This document shows positions 35,601 to 48,700 of a stretch of DNA of 64,000 nucleotides, one piece after another. The notes below the pieces were generated by a model that saw only the letters and a list, made by a program, of their open reading frames with translations, did not search any database and was not told where the DNA came from. This DNA is from Atrina japonica (lineage: Eukaryota; Mollusca; Bivalvia; Pterioida; Pinnidae). The stretch covers positions 248,001 to 312,000 of the forward strand of contig BROG01000246.1 in NCBI GenBank assembly GCA_030159075.1, in the 5' to 3' direction. A program made the position numbers and the translations under genes. The stretch's first letter is position 1; each line of letters opens with the position of its first letter.

Positions 35601-38600
35601 TTTGGTCTCAATAGATCTCAAAATACGTGAAAAATAAAGGGTGGGACTGAGGATGACAAGTGACTCCATGCATGCATCCAGTTCCTTCACGTGTGATTCA
35701 GATATTGAAAAATTTTTTTTTGGAAGAATTTAGACACATCCATGATCGAATATTGCTTTGTCCTAGAAATATGACCTCTAAGTACATGAGGTATTAGATT
35801 TATCAACTAATTTGAGAGTTGTCTCCCCTGTCAATTAAATACTCACCTTGACATTCACTGTTCCGCGGAAGACGGACACAAACTTTCTTCCTTTTAGACA
35901 CTCGTAACAAGGCTCACTTAGATGCACTCTTCCTGGCTGTAAGATATCCACAATATTTGAACATTAATAGAAATAGGTACATAGTAGCAGGGTTTGAATT
36001 TAACGTTTTTCCCCCCATGTGGACCACAGGGCCAGTGGCATAAAAAATCTACTAGCCCCATCAAACTTCTACTGGCCTACAAATAACTCAGAGGAAATAA
36101 TTTTAGAATATACTCAGACAAAGAATTACCAATTTTAAGAGGACAAGACAGGATATTTCCAGATTGCATGTTAAAGATGAGATAGATTATTTTTTTAATA
36201 TTGAATCATTTAGATACTTGTAACAATTATTGAAAAGAGCAATTACTCTCTAGCTATCTTTATTTCTCTTACTGGACAATGGAGCCAGTACAGATGAGAA
36301 ATCTACTGGCCTGTCCTATTATTTATTGGCCAGAGGTCAGCGGACCAGTGCTAATTTCGAGCCCTCTTTTAAAATGGTTACAGTGGAATCGTACCATTAC
36401 AAAATCAGACGAGTCCAAATTCTGGTTTTATCAAAGTCAAATGAGTGGTCCCAATTTTTTTTTACTATATATCTATATTACTTATAATCTGGATATCTCC
36501 CAAGTTTTTATCTCCGAATTTTGCTTATGTCAAAGTTAACTGATGAACCAAAGTATTGCAATATTGACGAAAAATACACTAGTTACATTCAAATTACATT
36601 GAAAAAAATGTTACTATGTGTGAACAACATAAAACAAGAGGCCCAAGTGGGCCTATATTGCTCACCTGAGCACCATCAACAAATGTGAAAAGAAGATCAA
36701 TATGTAGGCTAGATTAAACAAACAAACAAAATTTGAAACTCTTAACATATTTGGTTTGTTGTGGATATTGGGTCAAAAGATGGGGTATTCCAAAGAGGGG
36801 CCCATTCTTGAACTATTTTGCCCAACCCTGCATCTATCCCTGGGCACATTTGGTAAAAAAAAAAACAGCAACACTTGTGGGGATATATGAGTACATAGAA
36901 ATCATCCCTGCCCAGTTTTCATCAAAATCCACTGTTTCTGGAGAAGAAATGTTGTAATATTTGCATTAGTGCATGCAATTTAGCTTTTTTTCAACTAAAT
37001 AAATAGTCTTGATGTACAAGCTGGACAATGTGTACAAATAACCAAAACACCCCCACCCCCACCCTATACCATTTTGCAATTTTAATAAATTCATAAAAAA
37101 CAAATTAAAAAATCAAGAATTCAGATTTTGGGTAACATTCTCACACAATAACATTACTTCACAGTTATACACGTGAAATGAATGTATCATTGTAAATAAA
37201 AGGAGAGATAATAAAAAAATCATTCAAATCTGAATGAAAAATACAAAGTTTGAAAAGACGTCAAAAGCACATAAAAAATTAATTATCTAATTTCTACAAA
37301 AAAAAAAAACATCCATGTAGATCATTCAGATACAATCCATTTTTTTCAATTCAGTCAGTGGTTTTGGAGAATATTTTCAAACAGGTATGCTATGAGACCT
37401 ATTTTGTCCCATCTGGAATCCACCCCTCAGCCCATCCAGCTGATATATATGGGATACAAACAATCTGAAGAAAGGGTGTATAACATAACATATGCAAGGT
37501 GCCTTAAGCTAATACATGTATAGATTATAATAATGACTCCCCTTGTATAATTTTAATGAAATAATCCCCTATATCAATAAAACCTAATACCACACACTTG
37601 TTCTTGAAACCCTAGACAAAGATAAGTACCTCACTGTATGATTGCATCCTTGAGGCAGTGTTGACGGTGTCACCAAACAGACAATACTGCGGCATCCTCT
37701 TGCCAATGATACCACCCACCACTCCACCTGTATGCATACCTGTAAGGAAAAGGTGTTGGTTATTTTTCTAATTATGTATCACACAAATTTATACAATACA
37801 GTAAAACCTTGTTATACTGCCACCATTTGTTCAGCCCCAATTTTGCATTATAAAGGGGTTTGGCAATAGGTTTAGGAAAACCTTAAATGGAATTATAGGG
37901 AAAATTGGAAAAGTGGACTTTAAAAAATTGTGGCCTGAAATGAGGTGGCAAATAAAATGAGGGGCATTATTTATTATGTAGAGGTTTTACTGTATATGTG
38001 TGGAGGATAATACGTATAACTTCTTCATTAATAAGAGGCCCAAGGGGTCTCAAGGCACTCACATACCTGGCAAATTTGTTCAATTATGCAACTATACAAC
38101 TGACATTTCTGTTTACTTAGAAGTCTGCAACCTTGACCTTTAACCCCATGACCTTGCAATTTTGTCACCATGATCCTTAAATAATTCCTAATAACATTCT
38201 AATATATCTTTGTATACAAAAAGTTGGTTGGTTTTGAGTTAATAAGCCATTTGTATAAAACCATACCAGATGTCATTTTGAGAAGGCCTACCTTCTAAAC
38301 AAGCTAAAGGCTCATTTTTGAACAGATTTCATTTTGATTTACAAACTTTGTAAATATTGACTTTACAATAATGCATACCAAATTTGAAAGAAATATGATG
38401 ATTGGTTCATGACGGTAAGGCTTTTTAAAAATATGTATCAAGTTTTGGGCCTTTTTAGCCCCTGAGGTTACTAGCACCTATTCATTTGCAAACATCATGC
38501 AGAAGAAGTAAAAAATGTCAAAAAGTTTATTAAAAACTGGTATTTTTTATTTACTTAGGTCCCTGTGTCCTTGACCTTTGACATTGAAACTTTGACACAA

Positions 38601-41600
38601 TGATTTTTTAAAATATATATCAATATCTGGCCCTTTCAGAAGCCCCTAAGGGTCCTAGCCCTTTTTTGTTTGCAAACATAATGCAGCTTCAAATGGGGAT
38701 AGTTCCCAAGATTTTTTAAATTTGAAGAATGATTCTTCAGAAAAAGTCCAAAATGAAAAGTTACAGGACAGACCACAACAGCAATTGGGCTATAGCAATA
38801 CCTCACTTGGTGCTTTAAGCCAGGTGAGCTAATTAAAAAGGGCAAAACAAAATACACAAAAATGGAGATTATGATATTTTTATGTCATTTTGCATTTCGT
38901 GTTGCACTATATGTTTCTCAGTGATAGAGAAGTTTACCGTACCTGTTCGGAGCTGTAGTTTTTCCCCTGTCACTGGGTCAATCAGGCTCGTAGCTTTTTC
39001 TACAAGCTCTAGTGCCAGACCTGCCACATTCTCGGCATGATTGGGGTTCCTGTCAGGTACGCCACCAGCTACCATGTAAACAGCATCACCTAGTGTCTCC
39101 ACCTAATGAAATAACAGGTAAAACCTTGAATCAGTGAAGTAAGATGGAGGGATATTAATCATGAACATAGATTTGCATTTCTGGATCTTGTTTCCCATTC
39201 TAAACTTAAAATCTTAAACCAGGATGTAAACAAACCATGGTCATGTGTGCATTTCTGGATCTTCTTCCAGGCCTTTTTCTGTCAATTTTGGGAAAATGGC
39301 ATTGACAACACAATTGGAAATTTTAACGTGAATTTGTGTCATACTGGAAAAAATTGTGAGCACACATGGAAACCTAAATGCATTTTTTAAATGCATTTCC
39401 CCTTCCATTTTTTTTATCATTATGGTCATGATGACAACATCAGATTGGGAATTTTTTCATCAAATTGGGAAAAAATACATGCCAATTTTCGGCTTCGTGG
39501 ATATTATAGAAAAAGACATCATTCTACCTTTTTACAAAATTCAAACCAGGTAAATTGCCAATGTAGCAGGGCCGGGTGTTTTTGTGTGCCATATTCTGGG
39601 CCACACTGCATGATCATATCGGTGAGATTCAGTAAGAAAAAACAATTATATAACAAGAAATTGTTGTAACACAATTCTGTTCCTATGTAGCATTCAATTC
39701 ATCTTGCAGGAAATATATGGTTTATAGGTGGGGGTCTATTCTGTACTGGTAGGGGTGGTGATGGACCTTAGGGACTACCCCTATATATCATTCAAATCAT
39801 TTTGACATGACAAGCAGGATTATATATGGTTTATGCTGGTAATCTTAACCATTTAAAAGATATTTAGCATTCTCAAATTGTAAGGGGTGGGGTTGACCCC
39901 TGAGGTTTTCTATATATCATCCATATCATTTCATGAAAATCAAGAAAATATCTGGTTTATGGGTGGAGATCTTAACCATATACAAGATATTAGAATATTT
40001 TTAACTAGAAAGGGTTGGGGATGACTGCTGGGGAATCACCTTCTATATCAGTCAAATCATTTTGAGATGACAAACAGGAATCTATATGGTTTAGTGGTGG
40101 GGATCTTGACCACAAGCAAGATATTTGAACATTCTCAAATTGCAGTAGGTGGAGATGACCCCTGGGGACTTCTATATATCATGTGTTTCGTCTCACCATC
40201 CCAAGACTGAAAACCAAATGTGTCTACCACTTAAGGTTCTCAAGTTTTATTCAATTAAATATAAAATTTAAATATTTCCCAAAGATTTCTATAGTAAACC
40301 CCTCCCTTTTTTTGCCCCATATTGACCCCTTAAAAGACCTTGATGCGCAAACGAAACAAACATTGACTGCAACACTTGATATGTAAATATAACATATTGT
40401 GGATCCCCAAGTCAATCTGACCAGCGGTTTCTGAGAGTTACTGCTGTGGATAAGTTCAGAAAAAAAAAAATGGCAGAAGAGGAAGAATACAACAACACCC
40501 ACATAATTAATGTAGAACTATTTTTGCTATTAACATGATTAACCCTTTCAACCCTACAGACCACAATGGACCAGTCTAAACAATAGAAAAGAGCATACCA
40601 TCTAGAAACTTAGGGTTGAAAGGGTTGAAAAATAAAACCTTAACCAGACAGTCTGATGGACACGGCGCTACAAGTAACTTCAATATATCTACTGCAGTAA
40701 TGTATAAATCATTTCTAAGGTCAAGACATTCCAACCATCATACAGGGATTTCCCTAACTCCTAAAGTCTAGGTCCTGAGGGTATGAAAAATAGGTAAAAT
40801 ATATGATGTTTTAACTAAAACAGAAAAACTTAATTTGAGATATTTGTTTGAAAATATTTATTTCTTTATTTTAAATCTCCTATTGGGATTTTCCCCATAT
40901 TTGGGGGGAAAATACAAACCATTTTTGCTTTTAGAATGGTCCCCAAAAATGGTCTAATCATGTTGTAGAATTTTGCACACCAAAACAAGGCTGACTGAAT
41001 TTAGTTTAGGACATAAATATTAAATCTATTCACCCCTAAAGACACATTTGGACTGGTCTTAGAAGTCACTGATTTACACAATGTTACAGAACAGTTCATT
41101 ATTTTTCAGGTATGTACTTTGATGTGCTAAAGATCAAATTGTTAATGAAACTGTACCAAACATTTACAGGTTGATGTAATGAAATTCCATTTGACCACAG
41201 AGTTACAAGAAAAAATATCTGAAACAGATTATGAAATATGACAGGGAAGTTCCACACTATTTTTGGGAATGGGGCGTAGCTGGACCTTTTGAAATGGGAA
41301 TTTTAGCAAAATTGTATTGAAAATGGTAAATCTAGAAATACACATAACTATGTGAAAATACAAGAATCTCTTCAAATTCATTGTCATCGGACTTCAATTG
41401 GGAAATTTTGGCAGCAAAATGGGTAAAAATGCATTGTTTTTGCATAGGAAATGGGCCTTATTTTGGCCTCGTATGATAGCTGACATGAAATTTCCTGTAT
41501 GATAACTGAGAGGAACCCATCAATCAACAAAAGACTGAAAAATTGTAGAGATGATATTCATCATAAGATTCAAAAAAGGCAAATTAAATGTATGATTTTG

Positions 41601-41955
41601 ATAACATAAATGGCAGGATAAAAAAAAAACCCCAGATTTTGTTACCTTGAATACATCATATTTGTCAACAACGGCATCAAAACAAGTGAATACAGAGTTT
41701 ATACACTGCACAATTTGCATAGCAGAGGCTTGAGCACAAATATCGGTAAATCCAACGATGTAACTGAACATGATCGTTACTTGGTCAAATGTCTGGAAAA
41801 AAAAGAAGAAAATAAAATGGGGCTCATCAGTTATGGATTTATCATAAATCAAATTATTATTATATATAACTGAATGTCAAATTGTAAAAAAAAAAAATAT
41901 ATTGTATAATGGTCCAGAACTCTGGATCGATTCTTTCTAACTGAGGTTGTTAAAA

Positions 41956-41990
<35 letters not shown>

Positions 41991-44130
41991 AGTTTCAACA
42001 AATTTCTATGCTGGCAAATAAATATTGCAATGTCCTACACTTTGACACCATCACCACCCCCAGGGGTATGTGATGTCAGTAAACTGTGAGCAACCCTTAG
42101 ATGAACTTACTGTCTAATTTTGGTTACTGTATCACAATCCAAACTTGAAATATTGCACTTAATTTATATGTAAGTGGGACAGAATTACAAGCGGGACAGA
42201 ATTACGGACAGACAAACAGGCAGACGGATGATCCAAACACTTGATGCCCCAGGCGGACCTTTCAGGCCGAGGGCATAAAATTAAAATTCAGGATTCAAAT
42301 GCTGACAAAATGAAGTATAAATTTCTTACTTCACATGTACTAATGGGATCTTCTCCATTTTTTAATCGTTTAGCGATAGTTTCTGGTATCATGGAATATA
42401 ACAAAGCATTACTTTTACATCTCCATTCATCTAATTGTTTCATGTTCTCTGTAGTCTGTAAACTCTTTTCTTTTTGCTGAAAGGAGAATCGAAACTGGAA
42501 TTTTATTATTTTCCTACACACATGAACTAGCTCAGACTCTACAATACTTAACCCATTTACCTCCTACAGACACATTTGGACTGGTCTAAGTCATTGATTT
42601 ATAGAAGAGTCCATTGTTTTCCAGGGGGTTGTCAATTACAGTAAAACATCAGTATTTAAAGTGCACCACCTCATTGACCGTGATTAGTTTGATGGACTCT
42701 TCAGTGAGGATCTGTATCCTAAATTTCTAATATCAGGCAGTCAGATGATTGTGATGTTTATTAAGCATTTTTAGTCATCCCGAAAGCAGACTTATGACCT
42801 TGAAACTTTCACAAGATATAATATTCTTGTTGACATTATTATACAATTTTCAAATGCATATAACAGATCCCTATAGCTTAATTACTTTAAACTTCAGTTA
42901 ACCAACAAACTCTCTAACAAAATAAGCTTAGGTTATAACAAATTAGGGAATGAACCTAGACTGGTTAGAGGTGCGAGAGTTTCCCCCACCCCCCTCCAAC
43001 AATTAACAAGTAACTTTAACTAGAGAACAAAGTAACTTTAAACATCAACACTTAACTCTATAGGGTATATATGTTTACATTATTCTCTCTCTCCAGATAT
43101 GATTACATTTTTTGTTTTAATTGGCAGATTGGGAGAAGTATAAAATAAAATCAAGTGCTGCAAAAGTAGGTCTGTCTTATGAGAGACCACTCTCATGAAA
43201 GACCACCTGTCTTGTGAGACCACTCTCATGAAAGATCACCTGTCTTGTGAGATCACTCTCATGAAAGACCACCTGTCTTGTGAGACCACTCTCATGAAAG
43301 ACCACCTGTCTTGGGAGACCACTCTCATGAAAGACTACCTGTCTTGAGAGACCACTCTCATGAAAGACCACCTGTCTTGTGAGACCACTCTCATGAAAGA
43401 CCACCTGTCTTGTGAGACCACTCATGAAAGACCACCTGTCTTGTGAGACCACTCTCATGAAAGACCACCTGTCTTGTGAGACCACTCTCATGAAAGACCA
43501 CCTGTCTTCAGAGACCACTCTCATGAAAGACCACCTGTCTTGTGAGACCACTCATGAAAGACCACCTGTCTTGTGAGACCACTCATGAAAGACCACCTGT
43601 CTTGTGAGACCACTCTCATGAAAGACCACCTGTCTTCAGAGACCACTCTCATGAAAGACCACCTGTCTTGTGAGACCACTCATGAAAGACCACCTGTCTT
43701 GTGAGACCACTCATGAAAGACCACCTGTCTTGTGAGACCACTCTCATGAAAGACCACCTGTCTTCAGAGACCACTCTCATGAAAGACCACCTGTCTTGTG
43801 AGACCACTCATGAAAGACCACCTGTCTTGTGAGACCACTCATGAAAGACCACCTGTCTTGTGAGACCACTCTCATGAAAGACCACCTGTCTTCAGAGACC
43901 ACTCTCATGAAAGACCACCTGTCTTGTGAGACCACTCATGAAAGACCACCTGTCTTGTGAGACCACTCATGAAAGACCACCTGTCTTGTGAGACCACTAT
44001 CATGAAAGACCACCTGTCTTGTGAGATCACAATTTGAAAATCACTGTTAAATATTCCTTTGAATAAAACCTCTTTTGAGAGACCACATTTCAGTGGCAAA
44101 TAGGGTGGTCTCTCAAGACAGATTCCACCA

Positions 44131-44189
<59 letters not shown>

Positions 44190-45681
44190 GATACACAGTG
44201 GAATCTCGTTATTTTGAAATTGACGGGACTGTCTCTACTACTTCGAGATATCCAAAAGTCAAGATAACTGAAATCTTTAATATATATATATATATATATC
44301 TTGGTATACTGTATTCACCATTTCTTAAATTCAAAGATTTATCAACATTTTGGAATATATAGGGAATAACATAAATACTAAGTACGTTACATGTATTTAC
44401 CTGTTCTAAGGAGAACTCAAGTTGTGATGCATGCTGCCACCCGGCCATAACCATCTCTCTACTATTGTCAAAGAGGTTTAGTTCGTTTATGTATAAGCCA
44501 AAGTGACTCATGTCTTCTAGTGATCCAACACTGAAACAGAAAATGTGAGGCCAAAAATTATGAAAAAAAAATAGTTTGATGCATCCTGCTTGACTCTTAA
44601 GTAATCAAAAAGGCCCGAAACAAATTTTTTTTTTCAGCACTTATTTTTTTACCTTAAAAAATCTTGGAAATTTGTAAAATTATGCCCACTGACTGACCTA
44701 CTTCTAGAAATGGGGGTCGAGGCATATCATACAGAATTTTTTTTGGTGATGGTTTGAAATTACAGATTTCTCTTGGTACTAAGATATCGGTCAGGGGTTT
44801 ACCAAGAGACTTTTTGATCTGATTAATGGACCAATCTCCAACATGTAAAGCACTGAAACATCAATCATACATTCCCAATTTTCTGCTACAAAAATTTCCA
44901 ATCTTGTGATTTCAAGCTTTATTTGATCCTAGTTATATGCTGAAAATGATTTTTAACATTTTCAGGGACAAAATGATTTTTTGTTTATTGTTTGTTTATT
45001 GTTGTTTAACGTCCCACTCAAGAATATTTCACTCATATGGAGACGTCACCAAATGCCGGTGAAGGGCTTCAAATTTTGGCCTATGCTCGGCACTTACGGC
45101 CATTAAGCAGTGAGGGTTCTTTAACGTGCCGACACCTTCTGTGACACGGGACCTCAGTTTTTACTGTCTCATCCGAAAGACAGGAAACCAACCTGCCGCC
45201 AGCGGGACTCGAACTCACGACCTCACGATCCAGAGTCGAGCACGCTACCGACTGAGCCAGGCCGGCTCAGGACAAAATGAAACAGTGACCTGGTTCTAAA
45301 TCTGTCTTATCCTTTTGATTAAATGATCATCAACAAGATGTAATTTCCTTATTTTAAAAATGTTTAATTCCCAATTTCCCCATGAAAATTCCCAACTTCC
45401 CCATGAAAATTCCCAATTTCCCCATGAAAAATTCCCAATTCCAGGGACATTTACCAACTCAGAAATAGGTAGACAAATCCATGGTCACTGTGGATTTCCT
45501 TTTAAACAGGAGGCAAACGAATGTTGCATTAGTCACATAAGAAATCCACCCCCACCCCATCTACAGAAATCTAAATTATAAATTATTCATTTTTTGCAAC
45601 CCTTACACTAGCAATGCAATGCTTCAGACAGTATATGTGGTTCAAATGTTATTGCTGTTCATAATTTAATTAATGAATTAA

Positions 45682-45716
<35 letters not shown>

Positions 45717-48700
45717 ATACAACAATTGCCTTTTAATACAAAAGGAGTTAAACTGTTGGTATAAATCATAAATAATTTGGTGAATTTGACATGACGACAT
45801 GCATCATCTGAACACTGTAATAGGGGTGCATGGAGAAAATGTACTTACAGTGGGTTACATAGAAATGCCATAGCTTGCATTGCATTTATATACTTCATCT
45901 GCCCACGGAATATTATTTTTCTGAACTTTGACCCTGAGTTTTGATCACATTGAGGTGAATCAATGGTGAATCCATTCAGCATTGATGAGGAAGAATAATT
46001 GCAAGGCGTAAGGCTGAGAAACTGCAGTTCATAAATAACAGACTGGTGCGACATAACCTAAAAATAAAATAAAACTAGTAAATGGTTCATACAGTCAATC
46101 AAACAAATTTTTTTCAACACTTATCCAGGTGAGAACTTTATGATTCATAAAGTTTTCATGCACTTTTCAAGCACTTCCAATTGGTAGGTTAAAGGGAGAG
46201 CAACATACGAGTTAAACCATGAAGTCTCTCCTCTTGTCAGAGCAGAGGCAAATCCTACTAGAAAACAAGTTGATATTGTGATAACATTTGCCAGTTTACT
46301 TGCGGAAGAACAGTAGTCTCTTTGAGATTACATTGTAACTGGGTTCTCTCCTCCGCTATTAAAAACTGGCCGCCACCATAAAACTGAAAAATTGTTGAGT
46401 ATGGCATAAAACACCATCAAAATAAACAAGAGATCCCAGAGGGATCTTGGTGCCCACCATGGAATGTTCTATGTCTGATCTATGACAGACTGTTCTTTGC
46501 TCTTCTTTTCTCTTATTTTGTGTCTCAACATTGAATTTGACCTTAAATCCATATTTCTGTGAAATACTTTTTTCACAAGATTATAGAGAAACTGAACTTG
46601 AACATATTACATTTTAAGAGAGAATGGAATTCAACATGGCTGACAGGTGTCGATCTTGGATTGGGAATCTCCATAATCAATTTTGAAAAGATTCCTTCAG
46701 TACATTCTGAGAAATGCATACTTCCATTGTCAAAATCCAAGATGGCCACCTGTCAGCCATTTTGGAATTCAATCTCTCTAAAAATGTCATATGCACAACT
46801 AAGACCTAACGGGAACCCTCATGTCCAATTTCAAGGAAATTCCTTCAGTCCTTTCTGAGAAACAGCAATAACAATCTTCCTTTGGTCAAAATCCAAGATG
46901 GCTGCCTATCAGCCATATTGGGTTCCAATCTCTCTGAAAATGCAATATGCACAACAAGATCTTAAAGGGAACCTTGATGTCAAATTTCAATGAGATCCCA
47001 TCAGTCCTTTCTGAGAAATAGTGGTAACAAACATCCTTTGGTCAAAAACCTTCATGTCAAATTTCAAGGAGATCCCTTCAGTCCTTTCTGAGAAGTAGCG
47101 GTAACAAACTTCCTTTGGTCAAAATCCAAGATGGCTGCCTGTCAGCCACGTTGGATTCCGATCTCTTTGAAAATGTAATATGCACAACTAAACCTTAAGG
47201 GGAACCTTTATGTCAAATTTCAAAGAGATCCCTTCAGTACTTTCTGAGGAGTAGCGGTAACAAACTTCCTTTGGTCAAAATCCAAGATGGCTGCCTGTCA
47301 GCCATGTTGGATTCCAATCTCTTTGAAAATGTAATATGCATAACTAAACCTAAAGGGGAACCTTTATGTCAAATTTCAAAGAGATCCCTTCAGTACTTTC
47401 TGAGGAGTAGCGGTAACAAACTTCCTTTGGTCAAAATCCAAGATGGCTGCCTGTCAGCCATGTTGGATTCCGATCTCTCTGAAAATGTAATATGCAAAAT
47501 TAGACCTCAAGGGGAACCTTCATGTCAAATTTCAAGGAGGACCCTTCAGTCCTTTCTGAGAAATAGCGTTAACAAGAATTGTTCAGGATGGATGGACCAC
47601 GGATACAGGGCAATATGAATAGCCCACCATCTGGTGGGCTGAAAATGGGTGTGCTTAAGCTATGCAAGACCTTGCAAGCCAAACCAAAGTAAAACAATAT
47701 TTTCTTTTAGGAGTATTGCCCACTTATTTTTTTCTGATCAAAATTCTTAAATTGTGTCCAATTTACTGACATATAAATGTTGAAAATTGAAAATGAAATA
47801 AAAAAAATAATAATATGCCTATCAACATCCCACTTCTAAGACCACCGTCTGATGCAAATCAGGTAAATGAAGTTTTAATGATGGCCTCAAACAAGCTTAC
47901 AGTGGTTCATTGGTCAGACATTTGTCTTGCAAGTAGAAGGCAGTCTGAGTCAGATATAATATTTCCTTAAAACATGTTATACACATATTCTTAGGCGGCT
48001 CTGACAAAACATACAGGATTAGTATGTGGCCTTGTCTCATACCACCTTTTTCTTTCGGAATTATACATCTGTTTAAATTCCATACTCAACTGATGGAGTC
48101 TTATTGAGAGAAACAATCTTCAACATTTATTTTGGTCATTTATTATTTATTTTATTATTTTTTTTTTTTTTTATAACATTAAAGTATTATGTTTATCATA
48201 TTTATAAATGAACATTTCAGCAACAAATGCTCTGCACAAAACGTGAAAGTCAAAGGACAATTGGATGAGTCTTAAAACAGACATTCTGTCATTATAGAGG
48301 TGACTGTAAATGGATCCTCACTGCATTGGAAAAAGTCCATAGCACGGGTCAAAATTTGTGAACCTGTTATAGTCATAAAAACAAAGCATGGTGAAAGCTT
48401 TAGCAGTTGTTGTTGTAATGTTGATTAACATCCCATTCAAGAATCTTTCACTCATATGGAGACGTCGCCAAATTTTGGCCTGTGCTCGGCAGTGAGGATT
48501 CTTTAATGTGCCAACACCTAATGTGACATGGGATATTGGTTTTTACGATCTCATATGAAGGACAGGAAAAGCCTGCTTTAGCAGTAAAACAATGGAAGTT
48601 ACATAGACCAATCAAAATAGCTTACAAATAACAAAAATGTATACATGTACTGATATGATTTGCAAATATAATGACCAATCAGTGAACTACGATACCCACA

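Noticed and set aside
43177..43551. 124-residue minus-strand frame with a repeating peptide
   Set aside because: It translates the 33-bp MITE-derived minisatellite; the frame breaks when 31-bp units occur.
47271..47618. 115-residue plus-strand frame
   Set aside because: It lies entirely in the 155-bp tandem units of a dispersed element.
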